Assembly: GCA_964531645.1 (NCBI GenBank) | Contig: CAZHEF010000001.1 | Span: 1 to 64,000, forward strand | DNA length: 64,000 nucleotides | Reading direction: 5' to 3' | Origin: JBBIMS01 sp964531645 | GTDB taxonomy: Bacteria; Acidobacteriota; Aminicenantia; JBFLYD01; JBBIMS01 | Shown here: positions 43,977 through 52,866 of the stretch, in pieces | Position numbering within the stretch: the first letter of the stretch is position 1 | Layout: each line of letters opens with the position of its first letter | Notes under the pieces: model-generated | Seen by the model: the letters and a program-made list of their open reading frames with translations, nothing else | Databases searched by the model: none | Told to the model about the DNA's origin: nothing | Translations under genes and position numbers: made by a program

Positions 43977-45008
43977 CTATATTTTTAAAGGCAAAAGCTT
44001 TTTTATTTCTTCTTTTCCAACTGTATTTACCACAGCTATATAGAGATTAAAAAAGCCTTTGGGCAAAATCTTTGTTACAGGTATATCAATTATCCATGAA
44101 TTAATTTTACCTATTGAAACCTCTGATTCTATCAAAGAAAATGGATAATCCTTTCTAAACTCCCATATAACCTTCTCGCTAAGGTCAAGGATTTGCAAAT
44201 TCACAATCAATGTAGCTTTTAGAAATCCTCCTTCTCTCTCAAAATAAAGAGATTTCAACGGAAATTCAAGGCGAACCACTAAGTTTCCTTCTTTTGATTT
44301 AACCTTCTTAAATTGATAGTTGAAATCAAAGAGAGGTTTTTCTCCCTTAAAGCTTCTTTTCATAAATTCTTCTTTGTTCAATTCATGAAGTAGTGTAAGA
44401 TTTGGAGTCAAAATAGTTGAAATTGTCCCTGGAACAGACTCCCTTAAATCAGTAACTAATTTGTAATCACCTGTTCCATCAACATCAGAAAAATCAAGCC
44501 TTACATAAATCCTCTCCTGCAGAGCGGTAAGGATATTCCTGTATATCCATGTTTCCATAGGCTTAATCCCTTCTCTTGTGGGAAGTTGAACTGTTCTTGC
44601 ATCTGCAAAGGGGTCAATGTATTGCCCCCCCTCACTCCTTATGATCTCATCGGGTGGTCCAAATAGAACATATATTCTGCCTCTATCTGTTAGATAACCT
44701 TTTTTTCCTTTTGAAAACATCTTGTTGGCTGTTTCAATTCTTTGCATATAGAGTTCTTTAAATTCATTAACTGCAGTTTGAGGGAAAGGATCTCTTCTCT
44801 TCCAGAAATCTTCAATAAAATTTTCTCTCTCCCATGGTGGGAGTTCGAGGAAAATCTTCCTTTCACTGTCTGAAATGATATAGTGAGTAATGTTAATAAA
44901 TTCCTCAGATGTAGGATCAAGCCTTTTTTCAAGAGTTATTGTTCTGCACCCAATTAAAATAAATAAAAAAGAAAAAAGAAAAAAGAAAAAGCATAGAATT
45001 TTTCTCAT
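43977..45008 (-). CDS. GWxTD-domain lipoprotein
   Basis: 343 aa. Lipobox LIGC (Cys about 21) predicts a lipoprotein. The GWxTD domain follows (about 35-170), with WERENFIEDFWKRRDPFPQT, then GYLTDRGRIYVLFGPPDEI (Tyr in place of Trp) and METWIYRN. A beta-sandwich (about 200-343) with a PKGFFNLYIAVVN strand ends it. The GWxTD domain is of unknown function, frequent in Acidobacteriota and Bacteroidota. Start overlaps the upstream GWxTD gene by four bases. Confidence 0.87.
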   Translation of the reverse strand: MRKILCFFFFLFSFLFILIGCRTITLEKRLDPTSEEFINITHYIISDSERKIFLELPPWERENFIEDFWKRRDPFPQTAVNEFKELYMQRIETANKMFSKGKKGYLTDRGRIYVLFGPPDEIIRSEGGQYIDPFADARTVQLPTREGIKPMETWIYRNILTALQERIYVRLDFSDVDGTGDYKLVTDLRESVPGTISTILTPNLTLLHELNKEEFMKRSFKGEKPLFDFNYQFKKVKSKEGNLVVRLEFPLKSLYFEREGGFLKATLIVNLQILDLSEKVIWEFRKDYPFSLIESEVSIGKINSWIIDIPVTKILPKGFFNLYIAVVNTVGKEEIKKLLPLKI

Positions 45009-47074
45009 TGTTTACCCTCCTTTAATTTCTTTAATAATTCAGATATCTCATTTTGAGAGGAATTTATTTTAAGGGATTTTTCGAAAGCTCTTATCGCTTC
45101 CTCTTTATCCCCCAATTTTAAGTAGCAATCACCTATTGAATTCAGAATATCTGTGTCCAACCCTTTTATGGATAGAGCTTTCCTGTAATTCTCGAGAGCT
45201 TGAGTGGGATCCTGGAGATTGTGATAGGCTCTACCAGTTAAATAGAATGGCTCGTAGGATTTTAACTCAGGGTTTAAAAAAGGCTTAAGAATTTCTATAA
45301 CTTTTTCCCAGTTCTTATTGACTGATAAAGCCTTTGAAAGTGCAAGAGCGAAATCGAGAGAATCAGGTCTTTTCTCCCTTGTTTTTTCAAGAAGTAAAAT
45401 GGCTTGATTTATCTCTCCATTATTTAAATGCTGGACTCCAAGAGAAAAATCTACAAATGGGTCATCAATTTTAAAAGTTGGCTTCGAGACATACCATGAC
45501 CTTGGAACCAGAGGAACAGGAGAGATTGAAAATTCCCTTTTTTCTGATAGGATTTCCTTCCCATTTTTCAGGAGAGAAACTACTAATTGGTAATTTCCTG
45601 GTTTAAACTGGTCCAAAGGAATTTCAGCAATAAATTCCTGGTCAAAATTCCCTCTTTTCAGAGAAGGGATTTCCAGAAATTGTAAAGAATTGTAATTTCT
45701 TGATAGAAGCTCCTTCCCTTCATCTATAATTCTCAGTTTCCATTCAAGGGATTTGATAGAATCTCTTGGAAGATTGTAAGCCCTGCAAAAAATTCCAAGA
45801 ATATCAGAAGGTGAAAATAGACCATTTATCACAGGAGAATAGAAAACGCTCTCAAATGAAAATGGCTTTAAAAGAGCAGAAGAAGGGGAAGGCTTTTTTT
45901 CATAAAATAGAAGGACAGGGGAAAGAAAAGAAGTTTCAGAGGTGGACGGGACTGATATTTGCCTCTCCAAAGAAAAGAATTCTTTAGACACGCTGTTTTT
46001 TACAAGAATTGAAACAATGTAATTTCCTGGTATTATGGGGAATAAATCTACTATAGAAAAGGGTCTATTCTTTATTGAATTGAGCTCTTCCTCTTTAAGT
46101 TCAACTGAAATACTTTTTTCAAATTGAAAAATATTCTTCCCTGTGAGATTCTGAATCTTTCCGTAAATTTTCAGAGATGTGTAATATTTGTTCTGATAAT
46201 TGTCAAGGGATAGTCTTTTGGGTTCGATCTGGTAATGAAGAAAATAATTTCCTTTCAAATCCCTCGAAAGAAAAATCTCTGAAGAAGATTCTACATAATT
46301 AACTGAATAATCTACCTCGACAATCTCTTTATATTTTAAAATTTTCTCTGCATAACCATCCTTGATCCGACTCCTTTGATAATCATTGATCTTCCCAAGA
46401 AGCACATCCGATGAAAGAGGAAGGGATGAACCATCCCTTGATACAGACTCTCCAGGAATGAGAGAAAGGGAAACATCAGCAAGTTGACCTCCGATTTCCC
46501 TTAAATGGTCAAGAACCTGTTGCCGGTTCCAGAGTCTCATTTTTGAGTCTATCACAAGGCTTTCAGGACCATCTCTTAAAGGACTGTATAAAATATATTC
46601 TCCAGTTCCTTCCCTTTTGAAAAAAACAACATAGAAGAATGAGGGAAGACCTTTTGTAACATCACCTTTGTAAAACCATATTTCAGTTGAAGTCACATCA
46701 GAGCTACCCTCATGAGTTTCCTTGTCAAGGGGTTCTCCAAGAATTATATATACTCTGCCTCTGTCTGTCATCCATCCAGGACGAGGACCCTCTCTTCCAA
46801 AATATTTATTGGCATACTCAATTCTCCTATAATGCTCTTCTCTGAATTCATTTTGTGGTGTTCCTGGGGTCGGATCTCTAACAGCCCAGAACGCTTCTAT
46901 GAATAATTCTTTTTCCTTATCAGTTTGAAGCTGAAGAAATATCTCCTTCTCTTTGGAAGTTATTATATAGACAACTTCTTCTTCAATCCATTTTTTGTAT
47001 TTCGGAGGAAGATCCTTAACAGAATTGCCATAGAGGGTGAGAGAGATAAAAAAGAGAAATAGAATTTTTCGCAT
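45005..47074 (-). CDS. GWxTD-domain protein with C-terminal TPRs
   Basis: 689 aa from the ATG at 47074. Signal peptide about 1-17. The GWxTD domain (about 25-185) has FIEAFWAVRDPTPGTPQNEF and PGWMTDRGRVYIILGEP. Two or three beta-sandwich segments (200-530) with PGNYxxS strands follow, and TPRs (about 545-689, ALENYRKALSIKGLD, AIRAFEKSLKINSSQ) close the protein. It is the first gene of a four-gene cluster: GWxTD-TPR, GWxTD lipoprotein, Ig-like protein, CarboxypepD_reg-TPR. A periplasmic multi-protein assembly is a reasonable inference. Confidence 0.87.
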   Translation of the reverse strand: MRKILFLFFISLTLYGNSVKDLPPKYKKWIEEEVVYIITSKEKEIFLQLQTDKEKELFIEAFWAVRDPTPGTPQNEFREEHYRRIEYANKYFGREGPRPGWMTDRGRVYIILGEPLDKETHEGSSDVTSTEIWFYKGDVTKGLPSFFYVVFFKREGTGEYILYSPLRDGPESLVIDSKMRLWNRQQVLDHLREIGGQLADVSLSLIPGESVSRDGSSLPLSSDVLLGKINDYQRSRIKDGYAEKILKYKEIVEVDYSVNYVESSSEIFLSRDLKGNYFLHYQIEPKRLSLDNYQNKYYTSLKIYGKIQNLTGKNIFQFEKSISVELKEEELNSIKNRPFSIVDLFPIIPGNYIVSILVKNSVSKEFFSLERQISVPSTSETSFLSPVLLFYEKKPSPSSALLKPFSFESVFYSPVINGLFSPSDILGIFCRAYNLPRDSIKSLEWKLRIIDEGKELLSRNYNSLQFLEIPSLKRGNFDQEFIAEIPLDQFKPGNYQLVVSLLKNGKEILSEKREFSISPVPLVPRSWYVSKPTFKIDDPFVDFSLGVQHLNNGEINQAILLLEKTREKRPDSLDFALALSKALSVNKNWEKVIEILKPFLNPELKSYEPFYLTGRAYHNLQDPTQALENYRKALSIKGLDTDILNSIGDCYLKLGDKEEAIRAFEKSLKINSSQNEISELLKKLKEGKQ

Positions 47075-47082
47075 CAATAAAA

Positions 47083-47111
47083 ATTATAAAAGAATGAAAT
47101 GAATTTGTAAA
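47083..47111 (-). promoter_or_regulatory. Leaderless promoter of the GWxTD cluster
   Basis: Minus strand: -35 TTTACA (47111-47106), 17-base spacer, perfect -10 TATAAT (47088-47083), then eight bases to the ATG at 47074. No ribosome site is present. Confidence 0.6.
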
Positions 47112-47525
47112 TAGAGCGAATTGCGTCACTAATTTTCTATATGAAATCTATTCCTTGCATCATGAGAAATTCTATTCCAAATTTTTACTTTCTCCTGATA
47201 AATTATTTATCAAGGAGGCTTATGGATGGTTCTGGATATGAAGGAGTTAGCAAAAAGGTATCAAAAGGCAAGAAAGAGATATAAGATGAAGATCCTCGAA
47301 GATTTCATCAATCTCACAGGCTACAACCGCTGCTACGCCTCATGGCTTCTTAGAAACTACGGAAGAAAGGTTGTGATGTAGAGAAAGGGCAAAGGGGGGA
47401 GAGAGAATTTCATGTAGAATCTAAGATGATGCAATGAATATAATTTCATATAAATCTTTATATGATGCAGTTAGCATTCATAAAGTTTTTAATTTTGCAA
47501 TTTAAAAGAAAGAAACTATTTGCAG
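47112..47525. other. Spacer with a transposase remnant only
   Basis: Apart from the fragment at 47223-47381, this gap shows AT-rich sequence with no gene. TATATGAA-type words recur near 47140 and 47450 (ATATGAAAT/ATATAAATC...TATATGATG). Confidence 0.4.
47223..47381 (+). mobile_element. N-terminal fragment of a transposase
   Basis: After AAGGAGG, an ORF of about 52 codons reads MVLDMKELAKRYQKARKRYK and on through FINLTGYNRCYASWLLRNYG to a TAG. The LTGYNRxYAxxLLRNYG string is the start of a family of integrase-type transposases. The catalytic remainder is gone, so it is a truncated leftover, not related in sequence to the remnant at 28.8-29.6 kb. Confidence 0.6.
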
Positions 47526-48434
47526 CTACCTTTCAGGAGAGTAAAGGGGAAGATATATTCGCCATCCATTTAGTTCTGGTATTTTGAATATTTTGTTTTC
47601 ATACCTTCCCTGATTCTTCTTTAAATTCCATTGAATTTTTTCTATAGGAACCTCCATTGACTTTTTCCCTCCCATGTATACAACTAAAAAACCATGTTTC
47701 AAGCAAATACATGCGGGCTGAACCTGAACCTGCAAGGTGCTCCTTGTTTCAACAGAAGCATTGGAAGAACAGGCTATTATATCCTCCTCAAGGGTTTTGG
47801 GACATCTTCCCATAAAGTAGAATAAAGCAAGGATGAATAATTGACTCACAACTAAAATTACGAAAACAATCGAAAAGACAAATTCCCCCCTTTTTGTCTT
47901 TGGTATCGGTATATTCTCAAAAACTTCTTCAAACTTTCCATTAAAATCTTGACTAACTCTTTCACCTTCAATTTCAAGGTTTTCAAAGAATTTTCTTAAA
48001 ATTTCCCTATCTCTTACGGTGAAATTAAAACCAGTGAGAGATACCCAGTAGATTTTTTCTTTTCTTCCAAACAAAAATACAAATTCAAATCCTTCTTTCC
48101 CCTTTTTATGATAATAAAAAACACCCCTGTCAAACAAAGGTAAATCTTCTTTATATGATATATTTTTCATTTTAATCTCAAGCCCTGAGAAGAATTTCTC
48201 AAACTCAGGAGGGGAGTGCCAGTAAATTCCAAATTTTGAAAATAGTGATTTGTAAAACCTTCCTTTCCATGTAGAGGACATATAATCTTCATATTTCCAG
48301 TCAGGAACCAGTGTCTTTACCACACCTATTCTCTCCTCCCTGTAATTGATGGGTCTTAGAAATAGATAATAGAGAAGAGCAAAGAATACTATATCACTTA
48401 TGATAAATATAGCGATTAATTTTCTACTTCTCAT
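47526..48434 (-). CDS. Two-helix membrane protein with Cys-rich segment, unknown function
   Basis: 302 aa. Transmembrane helices at about 7-27 and 185-208. Between them is an extracytoplasmic domain (about 30-180). After the second helix comes CPKTLEEDIIAC with four Cys in about 35 residues (CPKT, IACSS, ACICL), a spacing that could bind metal or form disulfides. No family was recognised. It ends 16 bases before the M28 gene in the same direction. Confidence 0.65.
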   Translation of the reverse strand: MRSRKLIAIFIISDIVFFALLYYLFLRPINYREERIGVVKTLVPDWKYEDYMSSTWKGRFYKSLFSKFGIYWHSPPEFEKFFSGLEIKMKNISYKEDLPLFDRGVFYYHKKGKEGFEFVFLFGRKEKIYWVSLTGFNFTVRDREILRKFFENLEIEGERVSQDFNGKFEEVFENIPIPKTKRGEFVFSIVFVILVVSQLFILALFYFMGRCPKTLEEDIIACSSNASVETRSTLQVQVQPACICLKHGFLVVYMGGKKSMEVPIEKIQWNLKKNQGRYENKIFKIPELNGWRIYLPLYSPER

Positions 48435-48449
48435 TTTCTAAATAATTCT

Positions 48450-50063
48450 TCAGGGCAGCTCTTTTAAAATCCTGTTCCAGTAGTAGAGTTGAGTCATCGG
48501 TTTTATTTCAGGCTTTACATCAGAGTCTGCAAATTCCCTTGTTAGTTGATAGACAAATAAAATCTCTTGGATAACAGAATCAAGATTCCACTCATCCCTT
48601 AATTCATCAGACGGTTTGTGATAATGTTTTGATATGTAATCCCATATTATCTTGTTGGAATAGTCGGGAGGCTTTCCAACAAATTCATTTCCTGCGCTAA
48701 CGGAAACTGCAGGAATCCCTTCAACAGCAAAGGGGAAATGGTCGGAACGAAAGAAACTTCCAAACTCAGGATGTGGGTCAGGCTTTATTTTAACTCCCAA
48801 TCTTGAGCTTAATCTCTCAGGAACTCCTTTCAGGTCATAATATTCAATACCTCTCAGGACAAAATCATTTACAATACCCCATATATTCATGCTATCAACA
48901 TTTATGTCCAGAAGGATCTTATCTTTTGGAACAGGTGGATTTTTTACAAAGTATTTCGTTCCATCAAGACCAGCTTCCTCAAGGGTTGGTATAAAAATTA
49001 TGACTGACCTTTCAGGAGGATTTTCCATTAATAACTTTGCAACAATTAAAGCGCAGGCAACTCCTGATGCATTGTCAAGGGCACCATTGAAAATTTTATC
49101 ATCTCCCGGATAATCAGGTTTCAATCCAAGATGGTCATAATGGGCTGAGAATACTATATATTCATCCTTTCTGCTCTTTCCTTCAACAATTCCTGCAAGA
49201 TTTGCTGTTTTTACATCCCTCTCTTCATTCTTGAACTGAACATTTATTCTTAATGGAAGATTAACTGGCTTAAATTTTCTACTTTCTGCTTTTTTCATCA
49301 TATCGGAAAGGGTGAATCCACAGCTTTCAAAAAGCTTTTCAGCAAGGCTTTTAGTAATCCATCCGTTGAACTTGAGAGCTTTGTTTTCGGTCCCCTTTCT
49401 GAAAATCTGCTCACCCGACCATGAATTCTGAACAACATCCCATCCGTAGCCTGCTGTCTCGGTTATATGAATTATCAAGGCTCCAGTAGCACCTCTTCTC
49501 TCCGCTTCCTCGAATTTATACGTCCATCTTCCATAATATGTCATACCTTTTCCGTCAAAGAATTTCGGGTCCTCGGAATATGGGTCGTTAACAAGAAAAA
49601 TGAGAACCTTCCCCCTTACATCTACACCTTTGTAATCATCCCATTTATACTCATCTGCTTTTATTCCGTATCCAACAAATACAGCAGAAAGAGAATTGAG
49701 GGAAATATCCTTCTCTTCATGATTTGATGTCATTACATAATCTTTTAAAAAATCGAGATTTAAAGCCTCCTTTGGAGTACTAATTTCAAACTTTTGAGGA
49801 ACTATCGTGCTTCCCCTTGTATCAAGCCACTGATAGTAACTTCCATTGAATACAGGCTTTAATCCAAGATATTCCATAAAGGATACAATGTATTTTCCTG
49901 CTATTTCCATTCCCTTCAAACCTGGACATCTTCCCTCTGTAATATCATCAGAAAGAAACTTTGTGTGGGAAAGGAACCAATTCTTCATCTGTTCCTTTTC
50001 CTGATGGTTAGCTATAAGGAAAAATGGAATAAAAATTAGAAAAATTGAAATAAACCTTTTCAT
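48450..50063 (-). CDS. Secreted M28 metallopeptidase with PA domain (second copy)
   Basis: 537 aa from the ATG at 50063, with AAGGAG upstream; an in-frame ATG at 50087 is less likely. Signal peptide 1-18. A PA domain (about 110-260, VGYGIKADEYKWDDYKG) precedes the dizinc centre: SAHYDHLGL, GALDNASG, the Glu pair in PTLEEAG, DINVDSMN, and a C-terminal YHKPSDE His. Aminopeptidase of the M28 family. It is distinct from the copy at 6-7.5 kb and lies away from that operon. Confidence 0.92.
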   Translation of the reverse strand: MKRFISIFLIFIPFFLIANHQEKEQMKNWFLSHTKFLSDDITEGRCPGLKGMEIAGKYIVSFMEYLGLKPVFNGSYYQWLDTRGSTIVPQKFEISTPKEALNLDFLKDYVMTSNHEEKDISLNSLSAVFVGYGIKADEYKWDDYKGVDVRGKVLIFLVNDPYSEDPKFFDGKGMTYYGRWTYKFEEAERRGATGALIIHITETAGYGWDVVQNSWSGEQIFRKGTENKALKFNGWITKSLAEKLFESCGFTLSDMMKKAESRKFKPVNLPLRINVQFKNEERDVKTANLAGIVEGKSRKDEYIVFSAHYDHLGLKPDYPGDDKIFNGALDNASGVACALIVAKLLMENPPERSVIIFIPTLEEAGLDGTKYFVKNPPVPKDKILLDINVDSMNIWGIVNDFVLRGIEYYDLKGVPERLSSRLGVKIKPDPHPEFGSFFRSDHFPFAVEGIPAVSVSAGNEFVGKPPDYSNKIIWDYISKHYHKPSDELRDEWNLDSVIQEILFVYQLTREFADSDVKPEIKPMTQLYYWNRILKELP

Positions 50064-50324
50064 TATTAGTCTCCTTAAAATAAACATAAATTAGATTTTT
50101 TTGAGATAAATTTAATTTCTAAAATCGAATTACAAAGTTCAAGGTGGCGACAAACTATAAACTTGTGGTTACAAACCCAAATCTTTATGACTTGCTCCCT
50201 CTTTTTGCTTATCTTGCTCAATTCACATTCTTTCCTTTGATAATTTCAACCTCTTTTTCTTTTTCAGACTTTAAGAAAAAACTTTACTTCTTTTTTAAAA
50301 ACTATCTAACTCGTTTTTAATTCT

Positions 50325-50810
50325 TTACTTCTTCCTTAACTTTTTCTCTAAATACTTCTCCACTACCTGAGGAACAAGATCTTTTACACAGCCTTCAAGA
50401 GAGTAGACCTCTTTAACGAGACGAGAACTTAGATAAGAATAGACAACACTGGGCATCATAAAAAGGGTTTCCACATCAGGGCTTAGTTTTCTGTTCATCA
50501 AAGCCATCTGGAACTCATATTCGAAGTCCGAAATAGCCCTAAGTCCTCTTATAACAATTTTAGCGCCCTTCTTTTTCATGTAATTCATCAAGAGTCCATC
50601 AAATGTCTCTACCTTCACACTGGAAGAGCTGGCAAATATCTCTTTAATCATCTCAACTCTTTCCTTAATGTTAAAAAGGCATTCTTTCTGAGGATTTTCG
50701 AGAACAGCAACTATTATCTCTTCAAATATCTCTTGTGCCCTTTCTATTATGTCTATGTGTCCATTGGTTATAGGGTCAAAAGAACCAGGAAATACAGCTA
50801 TCCTTTTCAC
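50325..50810 (-). CDS. coaD: Phosphopantetheine adenylyltransferase
   Basis: 161 aa, GTG start. Transfers AMP to 4'-phosphopantetheine in CoA biosynthesis. The nucleotidyl-transferase motif FPGSFDPITNGHIDII (His18) and the family's RGLRAISDFEYEFQMALMNR are present; length is typical. It follows hup by 32 bases and is probably co-transcribed. Confidence 0.96.
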   Translation of the reverse strand: MKRIAVFPGSFDPITNGHIDIIERAQEIFEEIIVAVLENPQKECLFNIKERVEMIKEIFASSSSVKVETFDGLLMNYMKKKGAKIVIRGLRAISDFEYEFQMALMNRKLSPDVETLFMMPSVVYSYLSSRLVKEVYSLEGCVKDLVPQVVEKYLEKKLRKK

Positions 50811-50842
50811 TTAAAAAAGTTTGCTTTTTAGCTTAATTAGCC

Positions 50843-51115
50843 TTACTTTACAGCTTCTCTCAGTTTTTTACCAGCTACAAATTTGGGGAATTTTCTCTCT
50901 GGGATTCTAATTACAGCTTTGGTTCTTGGGTTAATCCCCTTTCTTTCCTTTCTCTTTCCAACCTGGAAAGTTCCAAAACCGACAAATGTCACCTTCTCTC
51001 CATTGGAAAGTGAATCTGAAACAATCTTGAAAAAAGTGTCAATTGCATTGAGAGCAGCCCTCTTAGAAAGCCCTGTTTTTTCTGCCAATTTGTTTACTAC
51101 CATTTCTTTTGTCAT
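50843..51115 (-). CDS. hup: HU-family DNA-binding protein
   Basis: 90 aa, a full-length HU subunit. The helical dimerisation region (KNLAEKTGLSK-like) is followed by GFGTFQVGKRKERKGINPRT, the DNA-binding beta arm, and a C-terminal helix. It compacts and bends DNA. Start has GGAGG and a well-formed promoter upstream. Confidence 0.96.
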   Translation of the reverse strand: MTKEMVVNKLAEKTGLSKRAALNAIDTFFKIVSDSLSNGEKVTFVGFGTFQVGKRKERKGINPRTKAVIRIPERKFPKFVAGKKLREAVK

Positions 51116-51145
51116 GTATACCTCCTAAAATAGTCATTTTTTAAA

Positions 51146-51174
51146 TATATACACAATTAAAAACTACTTGTCAA
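51146..51174 (-). promoter_or_regulatory. Promoter of hup-coaD
   Basis: Minus strand: perfect -35 TTGACA (51174-51169), 17-base spacer, -10 TATATA (51151-51146). The leader is about 24 bases and includes AGGAGG. This is the best consensus promoter in the window. Confidence 0.75.
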
Positions 51175-51402
51175 ATATTTCATATTTAAAGTTAACTTCA
51201 GAAACTAAAATCCATTGCAAACGGTAAAACGCAAGATCTTGCAATCGCTTTTCTTGGTCCGTTATCCGTGAACGGCAATTTCTGCTGAACAAGGAAAGGA
51301 GAGCGATAAAAGACATTCAGTAAATTTGCCTTTTAACCTTGCCTCTCTTACTGATCTTTCAATTCTTAATTCGCGGTCCGTAATCCCCAATTTATAAAGA
51401 AA
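51175..51402. other. Gene-free spacer with word repeats
   Basis: No gene seen. It includes words such as GCAAGATCTTGCAATCGC (with a GCAAGATCTTGC palindrome, 51231-51242), GTTATCCGTGAACGGCAATT and the repeat at 51359-51388. Confidence 0.45.
51359..51388. repeat. Intergenic word repeat (GCGAATTAAGAATTG type), copy 2
   Basis: Reverse complement reads GATTACGGACCGCGAATTAA then GAATTG, matching copies at 24926-24960 and 56446-56480. Confidence 0.5.
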
Positions 51403-51424
51403 GAGCCAGCCTTTCGGCTGGCTC
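51403..51424 (-). terminator. Intrinsic terminator of the sigma/Spy-like operon
   Basis: Perfect nine-base stem GAGCCAGCC/GGCTGGCTC with a four-base loop; on the minus strand it is followed by TTTCTTTATAAA. It lies 43 bases after the Spy-like gene. Confidence 0.8.
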
Positions 51425-51467
51425 CCGGCAAATAGGTTATTAGGAAGGAGGTTATGAATGTGAAGGG

Positions 51468-51995
51468 TTATCTATTTCTTCCTTTAACCCTCTTTTCCCT
51501 GAAATGGCGCTTCCTTTCCTGAGCTATTTGAGTCTTTATCTCTTCGAGTTTTTTAAGCTGTTCTGGAGTGAGCTCCTTTTTGATTTGATTTGCCATAAGG
51601 AATATACTCTTATGAATCTCTGCTTTCAACTTGTAAATTTCATCTATCTTCTTGAGATACTCAGCTTCCTTTCCTTCAAGTCCTTTGAGTTCAAGTTCTG
51701 CTTTTCTGCAAGAAGCTCTTAGATCGATAATTTTTTTCTCTGTATCCACAAATATTTTGTCAATTCTGTTTATCTGCTCATCCGTGAGATTCAATTCCTT
51801 AACAAATCGAGAATTCTTCCACCATATTCCAAATCTTTCAAAACCAAAAGGAGCTGGTCCCATTGGACCGGGTCCCATGAACTCCATGTCATCTTCAGAA
51901 CCCATGGGTAGAGCTGGTTCTTCTTTCCATGAATAGGAAAGAAGGAGACCTGAAACAGTCAGTAAAGAAAGTAAAATCAAAATACTCTTTCGCAT
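51468..51995 (-). CDS. Spy/CpxP-like periplasmic LTxxQ protein
   Basis: 175 aa, signal peptide 1-20. The helical cradle repeats are ELNLTDEQINRIDKIF and KELTPEQLKKLEEIK, the latter a true LTxxQ motif. Spy/CpxP proteins are small periplasmic chaperones or stress sensors. An M/P/G-rich segment (MGSEDDMEFMGPGPMGPAPF) precedes the helices. It ends the operon with ECF sigma factor and its neighbour, a common setting for metal- or envelope-stress systems. Confidence 0.82.
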   Translation of the reverse strand: MRKSILILLSLLTVSGLLLSYSWKEEPALPMGSEDDMEFMGPGPMGPAPFGFERFGIWWKNSRFVKELNLTDEQINRIDKIFVDTEKKIIDLRASCRKAELELKGLEGKEAEYLKKIDEIYKLKAEIHKSIFLMANQIKKELTPEQLKKLEEIKTQIAQERKRHFREKRVKGRNR

Positions 51996-52014
51996 TTTCT
52001 ATCCTCCTTAAATT

Positions 52015-52335
52015 TTATTTATTTTCATTTTTTAGTTGGTTATAAAAATCAAGCTCTTCGCTAGTAATACACACAACCTGTGACTCGTAATAATTCGGCT
52101 CGTTCTCTATCAATGCGTATGCATCGCTCCAGACATCTTCAACGAAAGCATCCTCTTTGAAAAAAGAAGATTTCAAGAATAAAATGATTGCAAAAATGAG
52201 AAAGATTCCAGCTATGCTTGAAAGAATTACTTTTACTCTTTTCTTCCTTCTGTATCTTGGAAGTGTAACCTTCCAAAACTTTTCTACAAAATCTTCCTTT
52301 GGCTCTATCATTTCAAATTTCTCCTTATAAATCAT
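52015..52335 (-). CDS. Single-pass membrane protein, possible anti-sigma factor
   Basis: 106 aa. One transmembrane helix (about 38-56, VILSSIAGIFLIFAIILFL) preceded by a Lys/Arg-rich cytosolic segment and followed by an acidic extracytoplasmic tail. It overlaps the ECF sigma gene by 11 bases, the place where anti-sigma factors usually lie. No zinc-binding HxxxCxxC motif is present, so an unusual anti-sigma or an accessory protein is possible. Confidence 0.6.
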   Translation of the reverse strand: MIYKEKFEMIEPKEDFVEKFWKVTLPRYRRKKRVKVILSSIAGIFLIFAIILFLKSSFFKEDAFVEDVWSDAYALIENEPNYYESQVVCITSEELDFYNQLKNENK

Positions 52336-52861
52336 TTTTTCCCTCCCCTATCATTTTCTTTAATCTCAGGATCCCTCTGTGAACATAAGTCTTTACAGCG
52401 CCTACAGAGGAATCCATTAACTTTGCCGCTTCTTCATAGGAATATCCTTCATATTTAATCAGCTGGATAGCTACTCTTTCCTTTGGCTTGAGCCTGTTCA
52501 AGTGTTTTAAAATGTCTACATCTATTAAACTCCCATTTCCATTTGAGGGAAATTTCTCTCTGAAGCCCAATAGGAGTTTTTTTACAACCCTCTCTTTGCT
52601 GAAGTGCTTCAAGACTTGATTAGTGGCTATTTTATAAATCCATGCATAAAAGTCACTATCCGGTCTGAATCTGTCTTTATTCAAATAAACTTTTAAAAAT
52701 ACCTCCTGAGTAATATCATCGGATTTATCAGGGTCTCTGACCATTCTATTGACAAAGTTAAAAATTCTTTTGTAATTTTGTTTCATAAGCATGTTAAAAG
52801 CCTCATTTTCGCCTGAAACCGCTCTCAATAAAAGCTCATTGGCATTCATTTCTCTTTCCAT
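52325..52861 (-). CDS. ECF-type RNA polymerase sigma factor (sigma-E-like)
   Basis: 178 aa. Region 2 (about 15-85) with NRMVRDPDKSDDITQEVFLK, and region 4 (about 115-170) with LKPKERVAIQLIKYEGYSYE and the helix-turn-helix DSSVGAVKTYVHRG. The linker resembles RpoE-type factors. It likely controls envelope-stress genes including itself. The ATG at 52861 is five bases from a -10 box; an alternative ATG four codons later is possible. It is transcribed divergently from the Ser/Thr kinase. Confidence 0.93.
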   Translation of the reverse strand: MEREMNANELLLRAVSGENEAFNMLMKQNYKRIFNFVNRMVRDPDKSDDITQEVFLKVYLNKDRFRPDSDFYAWIYKIATNQVLKHFSKERVVKKLLLGFREKFPSNGNGSLIDVDILKHLNRLKPKERVAIQLIKYEGYSYEEAAKLMDSSVGAVKTYVHRGILRLKKMIGEGKNDL

Positions 52862-52866
52862 ATTCT

